The notes under the pieces: model-generated
Told to the model about the DNA's origin: nothing
The model's input: only the letters and a program-made list of their open reading frames with translations
Databases searched by the model: none
Part shown: in pieces, positions 1 to 8,460 of the stretch
Layout of the letters: every line of letters starts with the position of its first letter
Position numbering within the stretch: the first letter of the stretch is position 1
Made by a program: the position numbers and the translations under genes
Source of the DNA: an uncultured bacterium
GTDB lineage: Bacteria > Patescibacteriota > Minisyncoccia > Phycocordibacterales > UBA2100
DNA length: 43,533 nt
NCBI GenBank assembly: GCA_903854215.1
Contig: CAINVT010000051.1
Span: 1-43,533 of the forward strand
Direction: 5' to 3'

Positions 1-2
1 AG

Positions 3-104
3 TCGCTCAAGAAGACGATGATGGAGAAAAATCACCTCAAAGCAGCACAAGAGATGCAGTCCGCCAAGAAGAAATTATTCGCAACAATCCGGCAAAAATG
101 CTAA
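3..104 (+). CDS. C-terminal fragment of an unknown gene cut by the window edge
   Basis: The frame starting at base 3 is open from the window edge to a TAA at 102-104 and encodes about 33 residues ending in FATIRQKC. The piece is rich in Lys, Gln, Ala and Met (KKTMMEKNHLKAAQEMQSAKKK) and would form an amphipathic helix, which looks like the end of a real protein rather than random sequence. It converges on rnhB, and the space between holds paired palindromes (163-217). No family can be assigned from so little. A second frame is open across the same bases but is out of character and runs antisense through rnhB, so it was not chosen. Confidence 0.4.
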   Translation, partial: SLKKTMMEKNHLKAAQEMQSAKKKLFATIRQKC

Positions 105-162
105 ATTCATTTCGGTTCCATTCTGGTAGTGGAAAATACTTGATGATGTGCAAAAAGGTGTT

Positions 163-217
163 ACCAAGCTCAGGGCTTGGTAATTTCTGTGGAAAACTAC
201 AAAGCTCTGAGCTTGGT
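163..217. repeat. Pair of short palindromes at the 3' end of rnhB
   Basis: ACCAAGCTCAGGGCTTGGT (163-181; stem ACCAAGC/GCTTGGT) is followed 20 bases later by AAGCTCTGAGCTTGGT (202-217; AAGCTC/GAGCTT around one base). The second copy encodes the last codons and stop of rnhB. Similar paired palindromes with another arm sequence lie after gyrB and after the gene at 29381. A terminator-like or REP-like role is inferred; there is no clear T-tract. Confidence 0.5.
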
Positions 218-802
218 GAAATTTTTGCAAAAGGTCGCGCGATGCAGTTCGCACAATCCATTCTGTTCGATCATACGACGATGCGCCAGGGTCCCATACC
301 CTTTATGTATGTCGAATCCGTACGCAGGATATTTCTCCGACAGATGCACCATCAATCGGTCACGTGTGACCTTGGCCGCAATCGAGGCGAGCGAGATGAC
401 CGGTTCAGAAAGATCGCCTCGTATGATCGTCTGTTGGTGCTCGAATTGTTCAGGAGCATGCAGACCGCCATCGAGCAAGACTTCGATATCTTGCAACGCC
501 ACATCCTTCACGACGCTTGTGATCGCACGGTCGAGTGCCGAACGCACTGCAGGCACGATGCCATAGGTATCGATCATGTGCGAAGACGAAAACGCGACGG
601 CAAAATCCAACTTCCCCGCTGTCTGCAATGTATTCATTATAGAAAAAATCCGTTCGCGATTCTTCTCGGTCATCTTCTTGCTGTCCGTCGCACCCGCGAC
701 TGACGACCAATCAAAATCCACCGGCACGATGACCGCCCCGGCCGCGACCGGTCCCGCCAAAGGTCCGCGCCCCGCTTCGTCGATGCCGATGAAGTATTTC
801 AT
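197..802 (-). CDS. rnhB: Ribonuclease HII
   Basis: RNase HII cleaves the RNA strand of RNA-DNA hybrids, removing primers and single misincorporated ribonucleotides. The 201-residue product opens with MKYFIGIDEAGRGPLAG, the family signature with Asp8 and Glu9; further acidic ligands lie in LLDGG (about residue 106) and SLASIAAKVTRDR (about 143), followed by the family block GYGT. The length is normal. The start at 802 is preferred over longer frames to 811 or 871 because a TGTTATTAT -10 element ends 7 bases upstream, predicting a leaderless mRNA. The last codons lie inside a short palindromic repeat. Confidence 0.93.
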   Translation of the reverse strand: MKYFIGIDEAGRGPLAGPVAAGAVIVPVDFDWSSVAGATDSKKMTEKNRERIFSIMNTLQTAGKLDFAVAFSSSHMIDTYGIVPAVRSALDRAITSVVKDVALQDIEVLLDGGLHAPEQFEHQQTIIRGDLSEPVISLASIAAKVTRDRLMVHLSEKYPAYGFDIHKGYGTLAHRRMIEQNGLCELHRATFCKNFTKLRAL

Positions 803-809
803 TGACTGC

Positions 810-818
810 ATAATAACA
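810..818 (-). promoter_or_regulatory. Extended -10 of rnhB
   Basis: TGTTATTAT reads toward rnhB with 7 bases between the hexamer and the ATG at 802. Transcription would begin at or next to the start codon. Confidence 0.55.
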
Positions 819-883
819 AACAGAAAGGGCCGGTTGTTAAGCGGCTCTTTCGATTTCTTTCGTTCGGTCACTTACCTGATCTC

Positions 884-1210
884 TTATCGAGGGGCGAGTG
901 CTCGGGTCATCAGCAGTCCCCATCTGCTTCGTGTACGCAAGACGAGCGCGAGCAGCGGGTCGTAATACTCGCGGGGCCATGCGAGTAACAATGGCGGCAT
1001 CGAGCTTCCATGCAGTGTTCGCCAAATCATTCGTTCGCTCGCCATCATAAATTCTGCTGTGTCGCGAGGGTCGAAACCCTCCGCTTCTTCTTCCCGCACG
1101 AATTCAGGATAGCGACGTCTATGCATACAGACGGTTCTGATCCGCACAAACTCCCATCTCGCAACATAAACCATTGCAGTCACGAGCAGTACGATCGCGA
1201 TACTTGCCAT
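884..1210 (-). CDS. Small membrane-anchored ORFan
   Basis: The 108-residue product begins MASIAIVLLVTAMVYVA, a single N-terminal membrane segment, followed by a basic, Arg- and Trp-rich soluble part with WPREYYDP near the end. I recognise no family. The start at 1210 is set by the ribosome-binding site GAGGAGG located 8 bases upstream; an in-frame start at 1246 would lie upstream of this site. It is one of several small membrane or exported ORFans in the window with a strong Shine-Dalgarno sequence, unlike the housekeeping genes. It is divergent from dnaE and upstream of rnhB on the same strand. Function unknown. Confidence 0.65.
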   Translation of the reverse strand: MASIAIVLLVTAMVYVARWEFVRIRTVCMHRRRYPEFVREEEAEGFDPRDTAEFMMASERMIWRTLHGSSMPPLLLAWPREYYDPLLALVLRTRSRWGLLMTRALAPR

Positions 1211-1356
1211 GATGCATTCCTCCTCTGCCGAAGCGTATACCCGCACAAACCGTACGCAAGCAAGTGATGGTACTAACTTAAACTGGCCATTCTCTGAAAA
1301 ATATTCAGCCGGAATTTAGGCATATATTCGTAGCAAAAACAATCAAAAATGGATTT

Positions 1357-1364
1357 GGTATACT
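1357..1364 (+). promoter_or_regulatory. -10 of dnaE, leaderless spacing
   Basis: GGTATACT, part of TTTGGTATACT (extended -10 TGGTATACT, 1356-1364 counting the preceding T), lies 6 bases before the ATG at 1371. No ribosome-binding site fits between, so the transcript should begin at the start codon. Confidence 0.6.
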
Positions 1365-1370
1365 CACCCC

Positions 1371-4300
1371 ATGAGCGCGCGCGAATTCGTCCACCTACAT
1401 GTGCATTCGCACTATTCGCTCCTCGAAGCATTGCCGCAGATTCCTGATCTCGTCGCCGCGGCCAAGGCCGACGGACAGACGGCGCTCGCACTGACCGACA
1501 ACGGCAACATGTATGCCGCGATCGAATTTTACAAAGAGTGCAAAAAGAAAGAACTGAAACCGATCATCGGCGTTGATTTCTTCGTCGCACCACGCACACG
1601 ATTCGATAAGGAACATCGTATCGATGACCGCACCAGCCGCCTCGTACTCTTAGCGAAGAATGAGAACGGCTATCGCAATCTCATGCAGCTCGTATCGAAG
1701 GGATACATCGAGGGCTTCTATTACCGTCCGCGTGTCGATCGTGAGCTTCTCGAACAATTCCATGAAGATCTTATTGCGATCCTGCCGAGCTTTGGCGGCG
1801 AACATGCCCACGCGATCAAAGACGGCGCAGTCGACCGAGCCCGTGAGAGTATCGCGTGGTACAAAAAGTTATATGGCGACGATTGCTACGCAGAGATCAC
1901 GCACCATCCCGAGATCGAAGGCCATGAAGCGCGGATGGAACAGATCATTTCGCTCGCACGTGAGAATCAGATCGAACTCGTAGCAGCGCATGACACGTAC
2001 TATCTCAAACCCGAAGATAGTATCGCCCGTGAGCTCGTGAGCAAGATCCGGACGGGAGGCACACTGAGTCGTGATTTCGAGACCGGCGCGAATGATTTCT
2101 CGTTCATATCACAAGCGGCAGCAATCAAATCTTTTAAAGACCACCCCGAGATGATCGACACTACGAAAAAGATCGCCGATCAGTGCAACATCGAACTCAA
2201 TCTGGGTACCTGGCTTTTCCCCGACTTCCCCATTCCAGCCGGCACGACGCATGATTCAGAACTTCGTGACCTCGTCCAGAGCGGCTTCGAGCGCCGCCAT
2301 ATCGAACAGACACCGGAGATCGTCGTGCGCGTCGATTATGAACTTTCTGTTATCTCAAAAAAGGGTTACTCACCATATTTCCTCGTCGTTTCTGATTTAC
2401 TCAACTATGCAAAGCGCGCGGGTATCTTCACCAACACACGCGGTAGCGCGGCCGGTTCTCTCGTGTCGTACCTTTCAGGAATCACGACGGTGAACCCGCT
2501 CGAATATCAACTTCCATTCGAACGCTTCCTCAACCCGGAACGTCCGAGTCCACCGGATATCGACATGGACATCGCCGATAACAAGCGCGACGCCATGATC
2601 GAGTATGCGCGAGAAAAATACGGCACCGATCACGTCGCACAGGTCGGCACGTTCGGTACGATGATGGCACGCGCTGCCGTGCGCGATGTCTCGCGTGCGC
2701 TGGGATTTTCGTACGGCATCGGCGACAAGATCGCCAAGCTCATTCCATTCGGCAAGCAAGGCTTCCCCGTGACAATCGCAAGCTCGATCGAAAACGTCCC
2801 CGAGCTTATGGAGGTATACAAGACCGATGCCGACGCGCGTGAAGTCTTGGACATGGCACAGAAGATCGAAGGCAACGCACGCCATGTGGGCGTGCACGCC
2901 GCCGGTGTCGTCATCGCACCGACATCGGTCACCGAATTTGTCCCGATCCAACTCGACCCAAAGGGCGGCAAGATGATCACCCAATACGACGGGCATGCGG
3001 TCGAAGAGGCCGGTCTTCTTAAGTTTGACTTTCTCGGTCTTACCAACCTTTCGGTACTTGCCGATGCAGTCGAGCGCGTGAAGATACGTCTCGGTGTCGA
3101 GATCAATATGGATCACCTGCCGCAACAGGATACGAAAACGTTCGAGATGCTCGCGCGCGGCGAAACGCTCGGCGTATTCCAAATGGCGAGCGACGGCATG
3201 ACGAGCTACCTTATGCAGCTCAAACCGACCCGCATCGACGACTTGAACGTGATGGTCGCGCTCTATCGCCCGGGTCCGATGAACAACATTGATGAATACA
3301 TCGCGCGCAAGAACGGCACCGCACGCACCACCTATCTTCATCCGAAGATGGAAAGCTTCCTCTCGAAGACCTTCGGGGTGCTCGTGTATCAGGATGATCT
3401 TCTCATGACCGCGATCGAGCTTGCCGGATATTCATGGGGCGAGGTCGACAAATTTCGTAAAGCAGTCGGCAAAAAGATCCCCGAGGAAATGGCCAAGCAG
3501 CATGTGATCTTCGTCAACGGATGCCAAAAACATACCGGCTTGAGCGCCGCTAACGCGGAAAAATTATGGGATCTTTTCGAACCATTCCAGGGATACGGTT
3601 TCAACAAAGCGCATGCCGCAAGCTACGGCAACCTCGCGTATCAAACGGCCTACATGAAGGCCAACTTCCCCGTCGATTACATGGCGGCCATTTTGACGGG
3701 TGCCAACGGCGATGTCGAGGAAATAGCTGGCATCGTCGCCGAATGCAAACGCATGGGCATCGATATTCTTCCACCTTCAGTGAACGAAAGCCGCGGGAAC
3801 TTTACCGTCATAGACGACAAGACGATCCGCTTCGGTCTGTATTCGATAAAGAACTTCGGAACCGGCGTCGGCGATTCGATCATAGCCGCTCGCGATACCT
3901 CCTCGACTGCGCTCGGAGCAAGCGGTGAGCCATTCAAAGATCTCGCTGATTTTCTCACGCGCGTCCCCGACAAAAACCTCAACAAGAAATCGCTCGAATC
4001 TTTGATCCAAAGTGGTGCCATGGATGAACTCGGCGAACGCGGCAACCTCCTCGCGAATATCGAACTCCTCCTCGGATATCATCGGGAACACATGAGCGCC
4101 CCCACCGATCAAGGCTCACTCTTTGGATCGATACATACGGGACCGGCAAAACTCAGATTGCAGCCGTCGCCACCTGCGGCTATGGATACAAAATTAATAT
4201 GGGAAAAGGAGTTGCTCGGTCTCTACATCTCGGGACATCCGCTCGATAAGCATCGACCGATCCTTTCGAAGCAGAAGATGGATATCAAGACCGCAAAAGC

Positions 4301-4559
4301 GAATTTCCCGCGCGGCGCGGAGACGGTCATTGCCGGCTTCCTTGCCGAAGCACGTGTCATCCTCACCAAGAACGGGGACAAGATGATGTTCGCAAAGCTC
4401 ACCGACTTTTCTGACGGCATCGAAGTCGTTGTCTTCCCGCGTACGTATAAAGAAGCCGAGAGCCTGCTCATCGTCGGCACGTGCATCGCGATCAAGGGGC
4501 GATTCTCCGAGCGCAACGGCGAGACCAGCTTCATGGCCGAGAAAGTGAAGGGGCTGTAG
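1371..4559 (+). CDS. dnaE: DNA polymerase III alpha subunit
   Basis: This is the catalytic subunit of the replicative polymerase. The 1062-residue product starts with a PHP domain (HLHVHSHYSLLEAL, metal-type histidines near residues 9-15), then the C-family polymerase palm with PDIDMDIAD near 394-402 (two catalytic Asp) and LKFDFLGL near 548 (third Asp), then fingers, a helix-hairpin-helix region (GYGFNKAHAASYG) and a C-terminal OB-fold (about 940-1060, ending FMAEKVKGL). It is about 100 residues shorter than the Escherichia coli protein, and the tau-binding C-terminal domain seems reduced or missing. The ATG at 1371 is fixed by the TATACT element 6 bases upstream. It stands alone, followed by an ORFan on the same strand. 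Confidence 0.97.
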   Translation: MSAREFVHLHVHSHYSLLEALPQIPDLVAAAKADGQTALALTDNGNMYAAIEFYKECKKKELKPIIGVDFFVAPRTRFDKEHRIDDRTSRLVLLAKNENGYRNLMQLVSKGYIEGFYYRPRVDRELLEQFHEDLIAILPSFGGEHAHAIKDGAVDRARESIAWYKKLYGDDCYAEITHHPEIEGHEARMEQIISLARENQIELVAAHDTYYLKPEDSIARELVSKIRTGGTLSRDFETGANDFSFISQAAAIKSFKDHPEMIDTTKKIADQCNIELNLGTWLFPDFPIPAGTTHDSELRDLVQSGFERRHIEQTPEIVVRVDYELSVISKKGYSPYFLVVSDLLNYAKRAGIFTNTRGSAAGSLVSYLSGITTVNPLEYQLPFERFLNPERPSPPDIDMDIADNKRDAMIEYAREKYGTDHVAQVGTFGTMMARAAVRDVSRALGFSYGIGDKIAKLIPFGKQGFPVTIASSIENVPELMEVYKTDADAREVLDMAQKIEGNARHVGVHAAGVVIAPTSVTEFVPIQLDPKGGKMITQYDGHAVEEAGLLKFDFLGLTNLSVLADAVERVKIRLGVEINMDHLPQQDTKTFEMLARGETLGVFQMASDGMTSYLMQLKPTRIDDLNVMVALYRPGPMNNIDEYIARKNGTARTTYLHPKMESFLSKTFGVLVYQDDLLMTAIELAGYSWGEVDKFRKAVGKKIPEEMAKQHVIFVNGCQKHTGLSAANAEKLWDLFEPFQGYGFNKAHAASYGNLAYQTAYMKANFPVDYMAAILTGANGDVEEIAGIVAECKRMGIDILPPSVNESRGNFTVIDDKTIRFGLYSIKNFGTGVGDSIIAARDTSSTALGASGEPFKDLADFLTRVPDKNLNKKSLESLIQSGAMDELGERGNLLANIELLLGYHREHMSAPTDQGSLFGSIHTGPAKLRLQPSPPAAMDTKLIWEKELLGLYISGHPLDKHRPILSKQKMDIKTAKANFPRGAETVIAGFLAEARVILTKNGDKMMFAKLTDFSDGIEVVVFPRTYKEAESLLIVGTCIAIKGRFSERNGETSFMAEKVKGL

Positions 4560-4632
4560 ACAAGCGTCTTCTCTAATGATATAGAATAGATAGGATTCGA
4601 TAGAATTCGCAGCACGATATGAGGTTGTTCAA

Positions 4633-5088
4633 ATGCGCAGCAAAAAAGACGACATCTTAACGCTTACTGAGGCAGCGAGGTTGCTAAGTGCAACAATTCG
4701 AGCACACAGCGTGAACGGACTAATTCGGTGCATTACTCCTGAACTTCAGATTGTATTTCAAAAGGTTGCGAAGACGCTTGCCCGAGAGACGATCAGTCTG
4801 AAAAAACGGGGCGTTCTTTTCGAACAACAACCAGGTGACCGACTTTCGGCGACACCTGCGCAGCTTCTGCAAGCTGATCTTTTTCCTGGAGAGCAACGCA
4901 GAATAGCGGGACGAAATATTAACAACTCCGCAAATATATACCGCCTTGCAATTAACAGGCGATGCAGATTTTTGAAAAGACTGGAGTTGGGTTTACCCGC
5001 TGACTCAGAGAAACTCTGCAGTGTCTTTACTCTCTTGGTGATTCTGTTCACAATTGTGGACAGTACGAAAAATGAAATCGTCGTCTGA
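4633..5088 (+). CDS. Hypothetical protein
   Basis: The 151-residue product is basic, with a hydrophobic stretch near the C terminus (FTLLVILFTIVDS) that could be a membrane helix or a buried strand. No family is recognised. Support for a real gene comes from GAGG 8 bases before the ATG at 4633 and from a strong intrinsic terminator just after the stop. The residue make-up is not strongly diagnostic (it includes an EAARLL helix and an RRCRFLKRLEL stretch), so it may be a rapidly evolving or recently acquired gene. The opposite strand also has an open frame over part of it, but without start signals. Confidence 0.5.
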   Translation: MRSKKDDILTLTEAARLLSATIRAHSVNGLIRCITPELQIVFQKVAKTLARETISLKKRGVLFEQQPGDRLSATPAQLLQADLFPGEQRRIAGRNINNSANIYRLAINRRCRFLKRLELGLPADSEKLCSVFTLLVILFTIVDSTKNEIVV

Positions 5089-5100
5089 AAGTCGAACAGT

Positions 5101-5129
5101 GGCCGCGCGTGAAGCGCGGCCCATTTTTT
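5101..5129 (+). terminator. Intrinsic terminator
   Basis: Perfect 8-bp stem GGCCGCGC/GCGCGGCC with a 5-base loop, followed closely by six T. It ends the ORFan at 4633. Its T-run overlaps the -35 region proposed for thrS. Confidence 0.85.
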
Positions 5130-5155
5130 GCCAGAACAGTTAAAAGGTGTAGTAT
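5128..5155 (+). promoter_or_regulatory. Promoter of thrS
   Basis: TTGCCA (5128-5133), 16-base spacer, TAGTAT (5150-5155), then 7 bases to the ATG at 5163. This implies a leaderless or almost leaderless mRNA. Confidence 0.6.
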
Positions 5156-5162
5156 TTCACCT

Positions 5163-6935
5163 ATGTCTGCGACTTTAACTGAACAGCGTCACACCCTCGC
5201 CCACCTCTTGGCAGCCGCGATCCGTGAACTGTATCCGCATGCCAAGGCTACGATCGGCCCCGCGATCGACAACGGTTTTTATTACGATTTTGACTTTTCC
5301 GGCGGAGCGATTCCCGGGGCCGACAACCTCCCCGCGATCCAAGCGAAGATGGTTGAGCTTTTGCCAACCTGGAAAGAATTCCTATGTGAAGAAGTCTCGC
5401 CCGCAGACGCCAGATCGTACTTTGCGAAGAATGAATTCAAGACAGAACTCATTGACAATCTTGAGGCTGCAAAAGAAAAAATTACGTTCTACACGATCCC
5501 TGCTATCAACTATCAACTATCAACTAACAACTCCTTCACCGACCTGTGCCGCGGCGGTCATGCGGAACATCCGTCGGCAGACATCGCAGCAGATTCTTTC
5601 AAGCTCGATAAGACCGCCGGAGCATATTGGCGAGGAGACGAGAAGAATCCGATGCTCACCCGCATCTATGGCCTCGCCTTCGAGACCAAAGCTGAGCTCG
5701 ATGCGTTCATCACACAGCGTGAAGAAGCGATCAAACGAGACCATCGCAAGATCGGTGCCGAAATGAAACTCTTCACGCTTTCGCCGCTCATCGGTGCAGG
5801 GCTTCCACTCATGCAGCCGCGCGGCATGATCATCCGCAAGGAGATCGAAGACTACCTCTGGCTACTTCACAAAGGCAAAGGATACGGACGTGTCTGGACA
5901 CCGCATCTCGCCAAAGAAGAGCTGTATATCACATCCGGCCACGCGGCGAAATTCGGCGATGAGCTGTTCCGTGTCTCCGGCAAGGAAGAGAAATTCTTTA
6001 TGAAGCCGATGAACTGCCCGCACCACATGCAACTCTTTGCAGACAACCAGTTCTCCTATCGTGACATGCCCGTGCGCTATTTCGAACCGGCGACCGTCTA
6101 TCGTGACGAGAAGACGGGGCAACTTTCGGGATTGACGCGTGTACGTGCGATCACACAAGACGACGGCCATCTCTTCTGTCGTGTGAGTCAGATTAATCAA
6201 GAAGTCTCGACGATCGTCGGTATCATCAAGGAATTCTATACGACAATGCGGATGATCGACGGCTACTGGGTACGTCTCTCAGTGCGTGGACCCGAAGGCA
6301 ACTATCTCGGTACCGACGAAGTATGGGCGACTGCTGAAGCGGCGCTCGAATCCGCCGCCAAGTCGAACGATCTCCCCTATCGGCGCGTCGAAGGTGAGGC
6401 CGCATTCTACGGACCGAAACTTGATTTCATGTTCAAAGATGCGATCGGACGTGAATGGCAACTGGCGACCATCCAATGTGATTTCAATCTTCCCGAGCGA
6501 TTCGACCTTTCATTCATCAATGAAAAGGGTGAGAAAGAACGCCCCGTCGTGATACATCGTGCGATTTCCGGATCGCTCGAGCGATTCATGGGTGTCATGA
6601 TCGAACACTTCGCCGGTGCATTCCCACTCTGGCTCGCCCCGGTACAGATCAAAGTTCTGCCGGTCTCTGACAAACATACCGAGTATGCGCAGACGCTTGT
6701 CGACTCGCTCTCCGCTGCGGACATCCGTGCAGAACTCAGTGATGGAGATTCGCTCGGCAAACGCATTCGTGCGGCAAAAGTTGAAAAAGTCCCCTACTTG
6801 CTCGTCGTTGGTGAACAAGAGATTACCGACAAAACCGCGACCTTGGAAAGCCGCGATGCGGGCAAAATAGGTGTGCTACCCCTTGCTGAAATTATTACCA
6901 AGCTGCAAGAAGAAATTCGGGTACGTGCCGTGTGA
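5163..6935 (+). CDS. thrS: Threonyl-tRNA synthetase without TGS domain
   Basis: Charges tRNA-Thr with threonine. The 590-residue product starts directly in the editing domain (RHTLAHLLA gives the HxxxH motif; DLCRGGH supplies the partner Cys and His), then the class II catalytic core with zinc ligands in MNCPHHM, QDDGHLFC and VIHRAI, motif 2 RDEKTGQLSGLTRVRAITQDD, and a C-terminal anticodon-binding domain (LPVSDKHTEYA onward). The N-terminal TGS domain of about 60 residues found in Escherichia coli is absent. The start at 5163 is fixed by the TAGTAT element 7 bases upstream. An in-frame insert of about 11 residues (PAINYQLSTNN), encoded by tandem TATCAAC repeats, interrupts the editing domain just before DLCRGGH. 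Confidence 0.96.
   Translation: MSATLTEQRHTLAHLLAAAIRELYPHAKATIGPAIDNGFYYDFDFSGGAIPGADNLPAIQAKMVELLPTWKEFLCEEVSPADARSYFAKNEFKTELIDNLEAAKEKITFYTIPAINYQLSTNNSFTDLCRGGHAEHPSADIAADSFKLDKTAGAYWRGDEKNPMLTRIYGLAFETKAELDAFITQREEAIKRDHRKIGAEMKLFTLSPLIGAGLPLMQPRGMIIRKEIEDYLWLLHKGKGYGRVWTPHLAKEELYITSGHAAKFGDELFRVSGKEEKFFMKPMNCPHHMQLFADNQFSYRDMPVRYFEPATVYRDEKTGQLSGLTRVRAITQDDGHLFCRVSQINQEVSTIVGIIKEFYTTMRMIDGYWVRLSVRGPEGNYLGTDEVWATAEAALESAAKSNDLPYRRVEGEAAFYGPKLDFMFKDAIGREWQLATIQCDFNLPERFDLSFINEKGEKERPVVIHRAISGSLERFMGVMIEHFAGAFPLWLAPVQIKVLPVSDKHTEYAQTLVDSLSAADIRAELSDGDSLGKRIRAAKVEKVPYLLVVGEQEITDKTATLESRDAGKIGVLPLAEIITKLQEEIRVRAV
5513..5532 (+). repeat. In-frame tandem repeat inside thrS
   Basis: Three tandem TATCAAC units followed by a partial one encode INYQLSTNN between the conserved strands of the editing domain. 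Related short tandem repeats occur in pheT (23888-23925) and in the tsf leader (30362-30391). Confidence 0.7.
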
Positions 6936-6949
6936 TACGATAGACGAAT

Positions 6950-7246
6950 ATGGACGAAAACATGCAGAGCTTGATCAAGAGCGTCAATTTTATCATCGAT
7001 AGAATGGCGACAAAAGATGACTTACTTGGCATGGCTACCAAGGAGGATTTGTTGGGGATGGCGACGAAAGAAGATCTGTTTGAGTTGCGACAAGAGATGG
7101 CAACAAAAAATGAGCTGGAAAAAGTGCGACTCGACATACTTGAGGCCATCCGTCCGACCGAAAAGGCCGTCGACAAAGACGCAGTGACGATTCTCGATCA
7201 CGGTAAACGTATTTCACGTATCGAACGCCATCTTGCGCTCAAGTAG
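6950..7246 (+). CDS. Small coiled-coil protein with MATKEDL repeats
   Basis: The 98-residue product contains four near-identical units (MATKDDLLG, MATKEDLLG, MATKEDLFELRQE, MATKNELEKV) at about residues 22-58, followed by a heptad-like helix ending in GKRISRIERHLALK. This is a predicted soluble coiled coil of unknown role; MATKxDL-repeat proteins are, from general knowledge, common in small-genome and gut bacteria and in phage-related contexts. A TGATACGAT -10 overlaps the thrS stop codon, with 8 bases to the ATG, so it may be transcribed separately as a leaderless mRNA. It ends at a bidirectional terminator. Confidence 0.75.
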   Translation: MDENMQSLIKSVNFIIDRMATKDDLLGMATKEDLLGMATKEDLFELRQEMATKNELEKVRLDILEAIRPTEKAVDKDAVTILDHGKRISRIERHLALK

Positions 7247-7251
7247 CACTG

Positions 7252-7290
7252 AAAAAAGTAGGCGGGGCGTCAGCCCCGCCTACTTTTTTG
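7252..7290. terminator. Bidirectional intrinsic terminator
   Basis: Perfect 11-bp stem (GTAGGCGGGGC / GCCCCGCCTAC) with a GTCA loop, an A-run before and a T-run after. It can stop both the plus-strand gene at 6950 and the converging minus-strand gene at 7306. Confidence 0.9.
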
Positions 7291-7305
7291 TTCTCGCTAT
7301 CTTTT

Positions 7306-8400
7306 TTACCCGATCATTGTTCCGCGCATCTGGTCGATCTTGAACGTTATCTTGCGGAAGGAGTCCGCCGCGAAGGCGTAGGTACCACCCTGGTAGTACA
7401 TGAGGAGATACGCAGCTGAGACAGCAACAGCGATAATCGATAGCCAGTAGATCGTGTCGCCCGCTGCCCCGAAGTCGAAGCCTGTGTACGGAATCTGCGT
7501 CAACGAGACTGCCGGATATGTCGTCGGATAGTTCATAGGATATGAATAATTATTATTTTGATAAGCATAGGAAGGTGTGTAATAGGTCGACGGATAGGTA
7601 TAGGTCGGCGCAACGTAGTTGTAACCGTAATTCTGATACTGATATCCCGAACGATTCGCATCGTAGCGATATGAAGAGTTGTACTCCGGTGTCTGATAGC
7701 CGCTATTGTAGACAACTGGGTACTGGTTCGAACTGCTGTTCACCGTCTGTGTGACGGGTGCAGAATTGGTGTTCGTGTTGGTATTCGTGTTCGTATTGGT
7801 ATTGTTGATTACGATACCGCTGGCAGTCGTCTGATAGACACAATTCGGATAGATACCGGTCGTACCGGAAGGGCACGAAAATGTCGGAGCGACACAACTC
7901 GGATAGGTGCCCGTATAACCGGTCGGACACGAATAGGTCGGTGCGACACAATTAGGATAGGTACCAGTGTAGCCCGTCGGGCAGCTATAGGATGGAGGAG
8001 TGCAATTCGGGTACGTACCGGTATAACCCATCGGACACGAATAGGTCGGTGGCGTGCAGTTCGGATACGTACCGGTATAACCCATCGGACACGAGTAGCT
8101 TGGCGGCGTACAATTCGGATACGTACCGGTGTATCCGATCGGACATTGATATGTAATCGGCGTGCAATTTGGGTACGTCCCTGTAGTACCGGTCGGACAG
8201 GAATATGACATTGCGTAACCTACGCCGCCTCCTGACGATCCGCCACCGCTTGCGGAACCGGAGCTACCCGAACCGCAACAGCCGCTACCAGAATCATCGG
8301 CGTGAACGGAGACAATAGGCATCAGGACTGCCGCCGAAACGGCAATAACGCCGATTACAATGAGAAATCCCCACGTACGCCCTAAAGTGATTTTTTTCAT
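7306..8400 (-). CDS. Exported Cys-repeat surface protein with IPYTG membrane module
   Basis: The 364-residue product has an N-terminal signal peptide or anchor (ITLGRTWGFLIVIGVIAVSAAVL), a short Cys/Gly/Ser-rich piece, then seven tandem 18-residue repeats (residues about 68-193) of the type CPxGYTGTYPNCTPPTYS with two Cys each. Next come an INNTNTNTNTNTNTN linker, APVTQ, a Tyr/Asn/Ser-rich stretch, and the C-terminal module SLTQIPYTGFDFG plus one membrane helix and a basic tail. The same linker and module occur in the protein at 9165, so they are paralogous surface proteins. IPYTG resembles a sortase sorting motif, and a sortase gene lies 7 kb away; actual processing is inference. Disulfide-stapled repeats are plausible. 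Confidence 0.85.
   Translation of the reverse strand: MKKITLGRTWGFLIVIGVIAVSAAVLMPIVSVHADDSGSGCCGSGSSGSASGGGSSGGGVGYAMSYSCPTGTTGTYPNCTPITYQCPIGYTGTYPNCTPPSYSCPMGYTGTYPNCTPPTYSCPMGYTGTYPNCTPPSYSCPTGYTGTYPNCVAPTYSCPTGYTGTYPSCVAPTFSCPSGTTGIYPNCVYQTTASGIVINNTNTNTNTNTNTNSAPVTQTVNSSSNQYPVVYNSGYQTPEYNSSYRYDANRSGYQYQNYGYNYVAPTYTYPSTYYTPSYAYQNNNYSYPMNYPTTYPAVSLTQIPYTGFDFGAAGDTIYWLSIIAVAVSAAYLLMYYQGGTYAFAADSFRKITFKIDQMRGTMIG
7822..8199 (-). repeat. Seven 54-bp tandem coding repeats
   Basis: Each unit encodes an 18-residue CPxGYTGTYPNC module. The units are very similar at DNA level, so copy number could change by recombination or slippage. Confidence 0.85.
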
Positions 8401-8460
8401 AAAATTTATTCTGATAGTCTAATTAATAAGTCTTAGTACTGGTGTCCGCCGATATATTAT

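Noticed and set aside
2475-3341. 288-codon minus-strand frame inside dnaE
   Set aside because: Antisense to an undoubted dnaE coding region; long open frames are expected opposite GC-moderate codon-biased genes, and no promoter or family pattern is seen.
5109-5162. N-terminal extension of thrS from a GTG
   Set aside because: The extension would begin inside the terminator hairpin, upstream of the -10 at 5150-5155, and does not encode a TGS domain.
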